Source: Tetragonia tetragonoides
Lineage: Eukaryota; Streptophyta; Magnoliopsida; Caryophyllales; Aizoaceae
NCBI GenBank assembly: GCA_038025085.1
Contig: CM076152.1
Span: 21,226,001-21,290,000 of the forward strand
Length of the DNA: 64,000 bases
Reading direction: 5' to 3'
In this document: positions 24,051 through 35,600 of the stretch, in pieces
Position numbering within the stretch: the first letter of the stretch is position 1
Layout of the letters: the number at the start of each line of letters is the position of its first letter
Program-made: the position numbers and the translations under genes
The notes under the pieces: generated by a model
Told to the model about the DNA's origin: nothing
What the model saw: only the letters and a program-made list of their open reading frames with translations
Database searches by the model: none

Positions 24051-27000
24051 TAATATACAACACAAAAGAACTCAATCTCTTTCACCCTTGTCGTAAGAGC
24101 TGTTAAAACATGTAAATGCATTCAAACGCGTAAATGCAATCAAAAGCATGAGTTGAAGCTTTTTTGTACTTGTAAACATCCTTGGTTTAGTTTCTCACTC
24201 AAAGGAATGCAAACAAAGCATCTGGGTGCTTTCTCTTAATATACAACACAAATGAACTCAATCTCTTTCACCCTAGTCGGAAGAGTTGTTAAAACGCGTA
24301 AATGCATTCAAAACGCGTAAATGCATTCAAAAGCTTGAGTTGAAGCTTGCTTGTACTTGTAAACATCCATGGTGTAGTTTCTCACTCAAATGAATGCATA
24401 CAAAGTATCTGGGTGCTTTCTCTTAATATACAACACAAAAGAACTCAATATCTTTCACCCTAATCGTAAGAGCTGTTAAAACGCGTAAATGCATTCAAAA
24501 CGCGTAAATGCATTAAAAAGCTTGAGTTGAAGCTTGTTGTTCTTGTAAACATCCTTGGTGTAGTTTCTCACTCAAATGAATGCAAATAAACCATTTGGGT
24601 GCATTCTCTTAATTTTCAACACAAAAGAACTCAATCTCTTTCACCTAGTCGTAAGAGCTGTTAATATGCGTAAATGCATTCAATAGCTTGAGTTTAAGCT
24701 TGTTTGTACTTGTAAACATCCTTGGTGTAGTTTCTTACTCAAATGAATGAAAACAAAGAATCTGGGTCCTTTCTCTTAATATACAACACAAAAGAACTCA
24801 ATCTCTTTCACCTTGGTCGAAACAGCTGTTAAAACGCGTAAAGGCATTCAAAAGCTTGAGTTGAAGCTTGTGTGTACTTTTTAACAGCCTTGGTATAGTT
24901 TCTCACTTAAATGAATGCAAATAAATCATCTGGGTGCATTCCCTTAATTTTCAACACAAAAGAACTCAATCTCGTTCATCGTAGTCGTAAGAGCTGTTAA
25001 AACGCGTAAATGCATTCAAAACGCGTAAATGCATTCAAAAGCTTGAGTAAAAGCTTGTTTGTTATTTTAAACAACCTTGGTGTAGTTTCTCACTCAAATG
25101 AATGCAAACAAAGTATCTGGGTGTTTTCTCTAAATATACAACACAAAAGAACTCAATCTCTTTCACCCAAGTCGTAAGAGCTGTTAAAACGCGTAAATGC
25201 ATTCAAAACGCGTAAATGCATTCAGAAGCTTGAGTTGAAGCTTTTTCGTAGTTGTAAATATCCTTGGTGTAGTTTCTCACTCAAACGAATGCAAACAAAG
25301 TATCTGGGTGGTTTCTCTTAATATACAACACAAAAGAACTCAATCTGTTTCACCCTTGTCTTAAAAGCTCTTAAAATGGGTAAACGCATTCAAAACGCGT
25401 AAATGCATTCAAAAGCTTGAGTTGAAGCTTGTTTGTACTTTTAAGCATCCTTGGTGTAGTTTCTCACTCAAAAGAATGCAAATAAAGCATCTTGGTGCTT
25501 TCTCTTAATATACAACACAAAAGAACCCAATCTCTTTCACCCTAGTCGTAAGAGCTGTTAAAACGCGTAAATGCATTCAAAACGTGTAAATGCATTCAAA
25601 AGCTTGAGTGGAAGCTTTTTTGTACTTGTAAACATTCTTGTTGTAGTTTCTCACTTAAATGAATGCAAACAAAGCATCTGGGTGCTTTTTCTTAATTTTT
25701 AACACAAAAGAACTTAACCTCTTTCACCCTAGTCGTATGAGCTTTCAAAACGCGTAAATGCATTCAAAAGCTTGAGTTGAAGCTTGTTTGTACTTTTAAA
25801 CATCCTTGGTGTAGTTTCTCATTTAAATGAATGCAAACAAAGCATCTGCGTGCTTTCTCTTAATTTTCAACACAAAAGAACTCAATCTCTTTCACCCTAG
25901 TCGTAAGAGCTGTTAAAACGCGTAAATGTATTCAAAAGCTTGAGTTGAAGCTTGGTTGTACTTGTAAATACCCTTGGTGTAGTTTCTCTCTCAAATGAAT
26001 GCAATCAAAGCATCTGGGTGCTTTTTCTTAATATAGAACACAAAAGAACTCAATCTCTTTCGCCCTAGTCGTAAGAGTTGTTAATACGCGTAAATGCATT
26101 CACGAGCTTGAGTTTAAGCTTGATTGTACTTGTAAACATCCTTGGTGTAGTTTCTTACTCAAATGAATGCAAACAAAGAATTTGGGTGCTTTCTCTTAAT
26201 ATACAACACAAAAGAACTCAATCTCTTTCGCCCTAGTCGTAAGAGCTGTTAAAATGCGTAAATGCATTCAAAAGCTTGAGTTAAAGCTTGTTTGTACTTT
26301 TAAACAGCCTTGGTGTAGTTTCTCACTTAAATGAATGCAAATAAAGCATCTGGGTGCATTCTCTTAATTTTCGACACAAAAGAACTCAATCTCGTTCACC
26401 CTAGTCGTAAGAGCTGTTAAAACGCGTAAATGCATTCAAAACGCGTAAATGCATTCAAAAGCTTGAGTAAAAGCTTGTTTGTTCTTTTAAACATCCTTGG
26501 TGTAGTTTCTCACTCAAATGAATGCAAACAAAGTATCTGGGTGCTTTCTCTAAATATACAACACAAAAGAACTCAATCTCTTTCACCCTAGTCGTAAGAG
26601 CTGTTAAAACGCGTAAATGCATTAAGAAGCTTGAGTTGAAGCTTTTTTGTACTTGTAAATATCATTGGTGTAGTTTCTCACTCAAATGAATGCAAACAAA
26701 GTATCTGGGTGGTTTCTCTTAATATACAACACAAAAGAACTCAATCTCTTTCACCCTAGTCTTCAGAGCTCTTAAAACGGGTAAACGAATTCAAAACGCG
26801 TAAATGCATTCAAAAGCTTGAGTTGAAGCTTGTTTGTACTTTTAAACATCCTTGGTGTAGTTTCTCACACAAACGAATGTAAACAAAGCATCAGGGTGCT
26901 TTCTCTTAATATACAACACAAAAGAACTCAGTCTCTTTCACCCTAGTCGTAAAAGCTGTTAGAACGCGTAAATGAATTTAAAACGTGTAAATGCATTCAA

Positions 27001-27190
27001 AAGCTTGAGTTGAAGCTTGTTTGCACTTTTAAACATCCTTGGTGTAGTTTCTCACTTAAATGAATGCAAATAAAGCATCTGGGTGCATTCTCTTAATTTT
27101 CAACACAAAAGAACTCAATCTCTTTCACCCTAGTCGTAAGAGCTGTTAAAACGCGTAAATGCATTCTAAACGCGTAAATGCATTCAAAAG
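24051..27190 (+). repeat. ~4.46-kb higher-order block, shortened copy 2
   Basis: Collinear with copy 1 to about 25.3 kb at +4463, then at +3771 beyond the missing ~692 bp. It is flanked by a matching edge: gagttggagcttgcttgta with ggtctag occurs at ~23961 and 27191, and cagtctctttcacc at 23700 and 26930, both 3230 bp apart. Unequal exchange between these edges could expand or delete the whole 3.2-kb unit. Confidence 0.84.
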
Positions 27191-27540
27191 ATTGAGTTGG
27201 AGCTTGCTTGTATTTGTAAACATCCTTGGTCTAGTTTCTCACTCAAATGAATGCAAACAAAGTATCTGGGTGCTTTCTCTTAATATATAACTCAAAAGAA
27301 CTCAATCTCTTTTACCCTAGTCGTAAGAGCTGTTAAAACGCGTAAATACATTCAAAAGCTTGAGTTAAAGCTTGTTTGTACTTTTAAACATCTTTGGTGT
27401 AGTTTCACACTTAAATGAATGCAAATAAAGCATCTGGGTGCACTCTCTTAATTTCCAACACAAAAGGACTCAATATCTTTCACCCTAGTCCTAAGAGCAG
27501 TTAAAACGCGTAAATGCATTCAAAACGTGTAAATGCATTC

Positions 27541-27585
27541 AAAAGCATGAGTTGAACACAAAAGAATGGGTGCATTCTCTTAATT
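27541..27585 (+). repeat. Aberrant double junction in a monomer
   Basis: The sequence runs gcatgagttgaacacaaaagaatgggtgcattc. A fragment acacaaaagaa, normally found after ttaatatac, sits between gagttga and tgggtgcattc. Two breaks within about 25 bp are needed to explain it. I saw no second copy in the window. Confidence 0.8.
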
Positions 27586-28934
27586 TTCAACACAAAAGAA
27601 GTTTATCTCTTTCACCCTAGTCGTAAGAGAAGTTAAAACGCGTAAATGCATTCAAAAGCTTGAGTTGAAGCTTGTTTGTACTTTTAAACATCCTAAGTGT
27701 AGTTTCCCACTCAAATGAATGCAAACAATGTATCTGGGTGCTTTCTCTTAATATACAACACAAAACAACTCAATCTCTTTCACCCAAGTCGTAAGAGTTG
27801 TTAGAACGCGTAAATGCATTCAAAACGCGTAAATGCATTCAAAAGCTTGAGTTGAAGCTCGTTTGCACTTTTAATCATCCTTGGTGTAGTTCCTCACTTA
27901 AATGAATGTAAATAAAGCATCTGGGTGCAATCTCTTAATTTTCAACACAAAAGAACTCAATCTCTTTCACCCTAGTCGTAAGAGCTGTTAAAACGCGTAA
28001 ATGAATTCAAAACGCGTAAATACATTCAAAACTTTGAGTTGAAGCTTGTTTGTACTTGTAAACATCCTTGGTGTATTTTCTCACTCAAATGAATGCAAAC
28101 AAAGCATCTGGTTGCTTTCTCATAATATACAACACAAAAGAACTCAATCCCTTTCACCCTAGTCGTAAGAGCTGTTAAAACGCGTAAATGCATTCTAAAC
28201 GCGTAAATGGATTCAAAATCTTGAGTTGAAGCTTGTTTGTACTTGTAAACATCCTTGGTGTAGTTTCTCACTCAAATGAATGCAAACAAAGAATCTGGAT
28301 GCTTTCTCTTAATATACAACTCAAAAGAACTCAATCTCTTTCACCCTAGTCGTAAGAGCTGTTAAAACGCGTAAATGCATTCAAAACGCGTAAATACATT
28401 CAAAAGCTTGAGTTGAAGCTTGTTTGTACTTTTAAACAACCTTGGTGTAGTTTCACACCTAAATGAATGCAAATAAAGCATCTGGGTGCACTCTCTTAAT
28501 TTCCAACACAAAAGAACTCAATATCTTTCACCCTAGTCCTAAGAGCAGTTAAAACGCGTAAATGCATTCAAAAGGTGTAACTGCATTCAAAAGCATGAGT
28601 TGTAGCTTGTTTGTACTTGTAAACATCCTTCGCGTAGTTTCCCACTCAAATGGATGCAAACAAAGTATCTGGGTGCTTTCTCTTAATATACAACACCAAA
28701 GGAACGCAATCTCTTTCACCCTAGTCGTACGAGCTGTTAGAACGCGTAAATGCATTCAAAAAGCGTAAATGCATTCAAAAGCTTGAGTTGAAGTTTGTTT
28801 GTACTTTTAAACAGCCTTGGTGTAGTTTCTCACTTAAATAAATGCAAATAAAGCATCTGGCTGCATTCTCTTAATCTTCAACACAACAGAACTCAATCTC
28901 TTTCACCCTAGTCCTAAGAGCTTTTAAAACGCGT

Positions 28935-28965
28935 AAATGCACTCAAAACGCGTAAATGAACTCAT
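28935..28965 (+). repeat. Monomer fusion at aaatg microhomology
   Basis: A module (acgcgtaaatg) runs straight into aactcattctctttcacc, which normally follows cacaaatg. Both partners share aaatg at the join. Most of a monomer is lost between them. Confidence 0.82.
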
Positions 28966-29203
28966 TCTCTTTCACCCTAGTCGTAAGAGCTGAAAAAACG
29001 CGTAAATGCATTCAAAAGCTTGAGTTGAAGCTTGTTTGTACTTGTAAACATCCTTGGTGTAGTTTCTCACTCAAATGAATGCAAACAAAGTATCTTGGTG
29101 CTTTCTCTTAATATACAACACAAAAGAACTCAATCTCTTTCGCCCTAGTAGTAAGAGCTGTCAAAACGTGTAAATGCATTCAAAACGCGTAAATGCAATC
29201 AAA

Positions 29204-29262
29204 AGCAATTTTCAACACAAAAAAACTCAATCTCTTTCACCCTAGTCGTAAAAGTTGTTAAA
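29204..29262 (+). repeat. Truncated monomer junction, isolated copy
   Basis: Same aaaagcaattttcaacac join, then aaaaaaactc and gtaaaagttgttaaacgcg. Matches the block G copies at 48901 and 50642 and the copy at 55237. Confidence 0.88.
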
Positions 29263-29631
29263 CGCGTAAATGCATTCAAAACGCGTAAATGCATTCAAAA
29301 GCTTGAGTTGAAGCTTGTTTGTACTTGTAAACATCCTTGCTGTAGTTTCTCACTCAAATGAATGCAAACAAAGCATCGGGGTGCTTTCTCTTAATATACA
29401 ACAACAAAGAACTCAATCTCTTTCACCCTTGTCGTAAGAGCTGTTAAAACGTGTAAATGCATTTAAACGCGTAAATGCAATCAAAAGCTTGAGTTGAAGC
29501 TTTTTTGTACTTGTAAACATCCTTGGTTTAGTTTCTCACTCAAATGAATGCAAACAAAGCATCTGGGTGCTTTCTCTTAATATACAACACAAATGAACTC
29601 AATCTCTTTCACCCTAGTCGTAAGAGCTGTT

Positions 29632-29669
29632 AAAACGCGTAAATGCATTCAAAACGCGTAAATGCATTC
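29632..29669 (+). repeat. 19-bp internal module, two copies
   Basis: The unit aaaacgcgtaaatgcattc occurs twice in direct tandem. It contains the palindromes ACGCGT and ATGCAT. This is the only part of the monomer whose copy number changes often, and it sets the 168/187/206 length ladder. It also holds four of the five CpG dinucleotides of a two-module monomer; the fifth is in tagtcgtaag. Confidence 0.95.
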
Positions 29670-29671
29670 AA

Positions 29672-29689
29672 AAGCTTGAGTTGAAGCTT
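29672..29689. repeat. Paired HindIII palindromes (AAGCTT-6-AAGCTT)
   Basis: Two AAGCTT hexamers start 12 bp apart, separated by gagttg, directly after the 19-bp modules. The pair recurs in most monomers, so HindIII would cut the array to a ladder of monomer-sized pieces plus a 12-bp piece. Because each hexamer is its own complement, the pair could form a 6-bp stem with a 6-bp loop. A biological role is unproven. Confidence 0.85.
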
Positions 29690-32600
29690 GTTTGTACTTG
29701 TAAACATCCTTTGTGTAGTTTCTCACTCAAATGAATGCAAACAAAGTATCTGGGTGCTTTTTCTTAATATACAACACAAAAGAACTCAATATCTTTCACC
29801 CTAATCGTAAGAGCTGTTAAAACACGCAAATGCATTCAAAACGCGTAAATGCATTAAAAAGCTTGTGTTGAAGCTTGTTAGTACTTGTAAACATCCTTGG
29901 TGCAGTTTCTCACTCAAATGAATGCAAATAAAGGATCTGGGTGCATTCTCTTAATTTTCAACACAAAAGAACTCAATCTCTTTCACCCTTGTCGTAAGAG
30001 CTGTTAATACGCGTAAATGCATTCAAAACGCGTAAATGCATTCAAGAGCTTGAGTTTAAGCTTGTTTGTACTTGTAAACATCCTTGGTGTCGTTTCTTAC
30101 TCAAATGAATGCAAACAAAGCATCTGGGTGCTTTCTCTTAATATACAACTCAAAAGAACTCAATCTCTTTTACCCTAGTCGTAAGAGCTGTTAAAACGCG
30201 TAAATGCATTCAAAAGGTTGAGTTGAAGCTTGTTTGTACTTGTAAACATCCTTGGTGTAGTTTCTCACTCAAATGAATGCAAACAAAGAATCTGGATGCT
30301 TTCTTTTAATATAAAACTCAAAAGAACTCAATCTCTTTCACCCTAGTCGTAAGAGCTGTTAAAACGCGTAAATGCATTCAAAACGCGTAAATACATTGAA
30401 AAGCTTGAGTTGAAGCTTGTTTTTACTTTTAATCAACCTTGGTGTAGTTTCACACTTGAATGAATGCAAATAAAGCATTTGGGTGCATTCTCTTAATTTC
30501 CAACACAAAAGAACTCAATATCTTTCACCCTAGTCCTAAGAGCAGCTAAAACGCGTAAACGCATTCAAAACGTGTAAATGCAATCCAAAGCATGAGTTGA
30601 AGCTTGTATGTACTTTTAAACATCCTTCGCGTAGTTTCTCACTCAAATGAAAGCAAACAGAGCATCTGGGTGCTTTCTCTTAATATACAACACAAAAGAA
30701 CTCAATCTCTTTCACCCTAGTCATAAGAGCTGTTAAAACGCGTAAATGCATTCAAAACGCGTAAATGCATTCAAAAGCTTGAGTTGAAGCTTGTTTGTAC
30801 TTTTAAACATCCTTCGTGTAGTTTCCCACTCAAATGAATGCAAACAAAGTATCTGGGTGCTTTCTCTTAATATACAACACCAAAAGAACGCAATCTCACT
30901 CACCCTAGTCGTACGAGCTGTTAGAATGCGTAAATGCATTCAAAAAGCGTAAATGCATTCAAAACCTTGTGTTGAAGCTTCTTTGTACTTTTAAACAGGC
31001 TTGGTGTAGTTTCTCACTTAAATGAATGCAAATAAAGCATCTGGGTGCATTCTCCTAATCTTCAACACAAAAGAACTCAATCTCTTTCACCCTAGTCGTA
31101 AGAGCTGTTAAAACGCGTAAATGCATTCAAAAGCTTGAGTTGAAGCTTGTTTGTACTTGTAAACATCCTTGGTGTATTTTCTCACTCAAATGAATGCAAA
31201 GAAAGCATCTGGGTGCTTTCTCTAAATATACAACACAAAAGAACTCAATCTCTTTCGCCCTAGTCGTACGAGCTGTTAAAACGCGTAAATGCATTCAAAA
31301 CGCGTAAATGCATTCAGAACCTTGAGTTAAAGCTTTTTTGTACTTGTAAACATCCTTGGTGTAGTTTCTCACTGAAACGAATGCAAACAAAGTATCTGGG
31401 TGCTTTATCTTAATATTCAACACAAAAGAACTCAATCTCTTTCACCCTAGTCTTAAGGGCACTCAAAACGGGTAAACGCATACAAAACCGCGCAAATGCA
31501 TTCAAAAGCTTGAGTTGTAGCTTGTTTGTACTTTTAAACATCCTTGGTGTAGTTTCTCACTCAAATGAATGCAAACAAAGCATCAGGGTGCTTTCTTTTA
31601 ATATACAACACAAAAGAACTCAATCTCTTTCACCCTAGTTGTAAGAGATGTTAAGACGTGTAAATGCATTCAAAACGCGTAAATGCAATCAAAAGCTTGA
31701 GTTGAAGCTTGTTTGTACTTGTAAACATCCTTGGTGTAGTTTCCCACTAAAATGAATGCAAACAAAGTATCTGGGTGCTTTCTATTAATATACAACACAA
31801 AAGAACTCAATCTCTTTCACCCAAGTCGTAAGAGCTGTTAGAACGCGTAAATGCATTCAAAACGCGTAAATGCATTCAAAAGCTTGAGTTGAAGCTTGTT
31901 TTTACTTTTAATCAACCTTGGTTTAGTTTCACACTTGAATGAATGCAAATAAAGCATCTGGGTGCATTCTCTTAATTTCCAACACAAAAGAACTCAATAT
32001 CTTTCACCCTAATCCTAGAGCAGTTAAAACACGTAAATGCATTCAAAACGTGTAAATGCAATCCAAAGCATGAGTTGAAGCTTGTATGTACTTTTAAACA
32101 TCCTTCGCGTAGTTTCTCACTCAAATGAAAGCAAACAGAGCATCTGGGTGCTTTCTCTTAATATACAACACAAAAGAACTCAATCTCTTTCACCCTAGTC
32201 GTAAGAGCTGTTAAAACGCGTAAATGCATTCAAAACGCGTAAATCATTCAAAAGCTTCATTAAAAGCTTGTTTGTACTTTTAAACATCCTTGGTGTAGTT
32301 TCTTACTCAAATGATTGCAAACAAAGAATCTGGGTGCTTTCTCTAAATATACAACATATAAGAACTCAATCTCTTTCACCCTAGTCGTAAGAGCTGTTAA
32401 AACGCGTAAGTGCATTCAAAATGCGTAAATGCATTCAGAAGCTTGAGTTGAAGTTTTTTTGTACTTGTAAACATCCTTGGTATAGTTTCTCACTCAAACG
32501 AATGCAAACAAAGTATCTAGGTGCTTTCTCTTAATATACAACACAAAAGAACTCAATCTCTTTCACCCTAGTCTTAAGGGCTCATAAAACGCCTAAACGC

Positions 32601-35600
32601 ATTCAAAACGCGTAAATGCATTCAAAAGCTTGAGTTGAAGCTTGTTTGTACTTTTAAACATCCTTATTGTAGTTTCCCACTCAAATGAATGCAAACAAAG
32701 TATCTGGGTGCTTTGTCTTAATATACAACACAAAAGAACTCAATCTCTTTCACGCAAGTCGTAAGAGCTGTTAGAACGCGTAAATGCATTCAAAAGCTTG
32801 AGTTGAAGTTCGTTTGCACTTTTAAACATCCTTGGTGTAGTTTCTCACTTAATTGAATGCAAATAAAGCATCTAGGTGCATTCTCTAAATTTTCAACACA
32901 AAAGAACTCAATGTCTTTCACCCTAGTCGTAAGAGCTGTTAAAACGCGTAAATGAATTCAAAACGCGTAATACATTCAAAAGTTTGAGTTGAAGCTTGTT
33001 TGTACTTGTAAACATCCTTGGTGTATTTTCTCACTCAAATGAATGCAAACAAAGCATCTGGGTTCTTTCTCTTAATATACAACACAAAAGAACTCAATCT
33101 CTTTCACTCTAGTCGTAAGAGCTGTTAAAACGCGTAAATGCATTCTAAACGCGTAAATGGATTCAAAAGCTTGTGTCGAAGCTTGTTTGTACTTGTAAAC
33201 ATCCTTGGTGTAGTTTCTCACTCAAATGAATGCAAACAAAGAATCTGGATGCTTTCTCTTAATATACAACTCAAAAGAACTCAATCTCTTTCACCTTAGT
33301 CGTAAGAGCTGTCAAAACGCGTAAATGCATTCAAAACGCGTAAATACATTCAAAAGCTTGAGTTAAAGCTTGTTTGTACTTTTAAACAACCTTGGTGTAG
33401 TTTCACACTTAAATGAATGCAAATAAAGCATCTGGGTGCATTCTCTTAATTTCCAACACATAAGAACTCAATCTCTTTCACCTTACTGGTAAAAGTTGTT
33501 AAACGCGTAAATGCATTCAAAACGCGTAAATGCATTCAAAAGCTTGAGTTGAAGGTTGTTTGTACTTGTAAACATCCTTGGTGTAGTTTCTCACTCAAAT
33601 GAATGCAAACAAAGTATATAGGTGCTTTCTCTTAATTATCAACACAAAAGAACTCAATATCTTTCACCCTAGTCGTAAGAGATGAAAAAACGCGTAAATG
33701 CATTCAAAAGCTTGAGTTGAAGCTTGTTTGTACTTGTAAACATCCTTGCTGTAGTTTCTCACTCAAATGAATGCAAACAAAGCATTGGGGCGCTTTCTCT
33801 TAATATACATCACAAAAGAACTCAATCTCTTTCACCCTTGTCTTAAGAGCTGTTGAAACGTGTAAATGCATTCAAACGCGTAAATGCAATCAAAAGCTTG
33901 AGTTGAAGCTTTTTTTTACTTGTAAACATCCTTGGTTTAGTTTCTCTCTCAAATGAATGCAAACAAAGCATCTAGGTGCTTTCTCTTAATACAACACAAA
34001 TGAACTCAATCTCTTTCACCCTAGACGTAAAACCTGTTAAACGCGTAAATGCATTCAAAACGCGTAAATGCATTCAAAAGCTTAAGCTGAAGCTTGTTTG
34101 TACTTGTAAACATCCTTGGTGTAGTTTCTCACTCAAATGAATGCAAACAAAGTATCTGGGTGCTTTCTCTTAATATACAACACAAAAGAACTCAATCTCT
34201 TTCACCCTAGTCTTAAGGGCTCATAAAACGCGTAAACGCATTCAAAACGCGTAAATGCATTCAAAAGCTTGAGTTGAAGCTTGTTTATACTTTTAAACAT
34301 CCTTAGTGTAGTTTTCCACTCAAATGAATGCAAACAAATTATCTGGGTGCTTTCTCTTAAAATATAACACAAAAGAACTCAATCTCTTTCACCCAAGTCG
34401 TAAGAGCTGTTAGAACGCGTAAATGCATTCAAAACGCGTAAATGTATTCAAAAGCTTGAGTTGAAGCTCGTTTGCACTTTTAAACATCCTTGGTGTAGTT
34501 TCTTACTCAAATGAATGCAAACAAAGCATCTGGGTGCTTTCTCTTAATATATAACTCAAAAGAACTCAATCTCTTTCACCCTAGTCGTAAGAGCTGTTAA
34601 AACGCGTAAATGCATTCTAAACGCGTAAATCCATTCAAAAGCTTGAGTTTAAGCTTGTTTGTACTTGTAAACATCCTTGGTTTAGTTTCTCTCTCAAATG
34701 AATGCAAACAAAGCATCTGGGTGCTTTCTCTTAATACAACACAAATGAACTCAATCTCTTTCACCCTAGTCGTAAAAGCTGTTAAAATAGGTAAATGCAT
34801 TCAAAACGCGTAAATGCATTCAAAAGCTTGAGTTGAAGCTTCTTTGTACTTGTAAACATCCTTGGTGTAGTTTCTCACTCAAATGAATGCAAACAAAGTA
34901 TCTGGGTGCTTTCTCTTAATATACAACACAAAAGAACTCAATATCTTTCACCCTAATCGTAAGAGCTGTTAAAACGAGTAAATGCATTCAAAACGCGAAA
35001 ATGCATTAAAAAGCTTGAGTTGAAGCTTGTTTGTACTTGTAAACATCCTTGGTGTAGTTTCTCACTCAAATGAATGCAAATAAAGCATCTGGGTGCATTC
35101 TCTTAATTTTCAACACAAAAGAACTCAATCTCTTTCACCCTAGTCGTAAGAGCTGTTAATACGCGTAAATGCATTCAAAACGCGTAAATGCACTCAAGAG
35201 CTTGGGCTTAAGCTTGTTTGTACTTGTAAACATCCTTGGTGTAGTTTCTTACTCAAATGAATGTAAACAAAGCATCTGGGTGCTTTCTCTTAATATATAA
35301 CTCAAAAGAACTCAATCTTTCACCCTAGTCGTAAGAGCTGTTAAAACGCGTAAATGCATTCTAAACGCGTAAATGCATTCAAAAGCTTTAATTTAAGCTT
35401 GTTTGTACTTGTAAACATCCTTGGTGTAGTTTCTTACTCAAATGAATGCAAACAAAGCATCTAGGTGCTTTCTCTTAATATATAACTCAAAAGAACTCAA
35501 TCTCTTTCACCCTAGTCGTAAGAGCTGTTAAAACGCGTAAATGCATTCAAAAGCTTGAGTTGAAGCTTGTTTGTACTTGTAAACATCTTTGGCGTAGTTT

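Larger units (their letters stand above)
29515..29701 (+). repeat. Representative 187-bp monomer (two 19-bp modules)
   Basis: This copy is close to my consensus, differing at about two positions (ggttta for ggtgta, and aatgaac for aaagaac). Parts in order: conserved aaacatccttggtgtag; a central stretch with caaatgaatgcaaac and tctgggtgctttctc; ttaatatacaacac; tttcaccctagtcgtaagag; two 19-bp modules; a HindIII pair; and a closing tgtttgtacttgt. Its length of 187 is not a multiple of three, so any reading frame shifts at each repeat. Confidence 0.95.
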
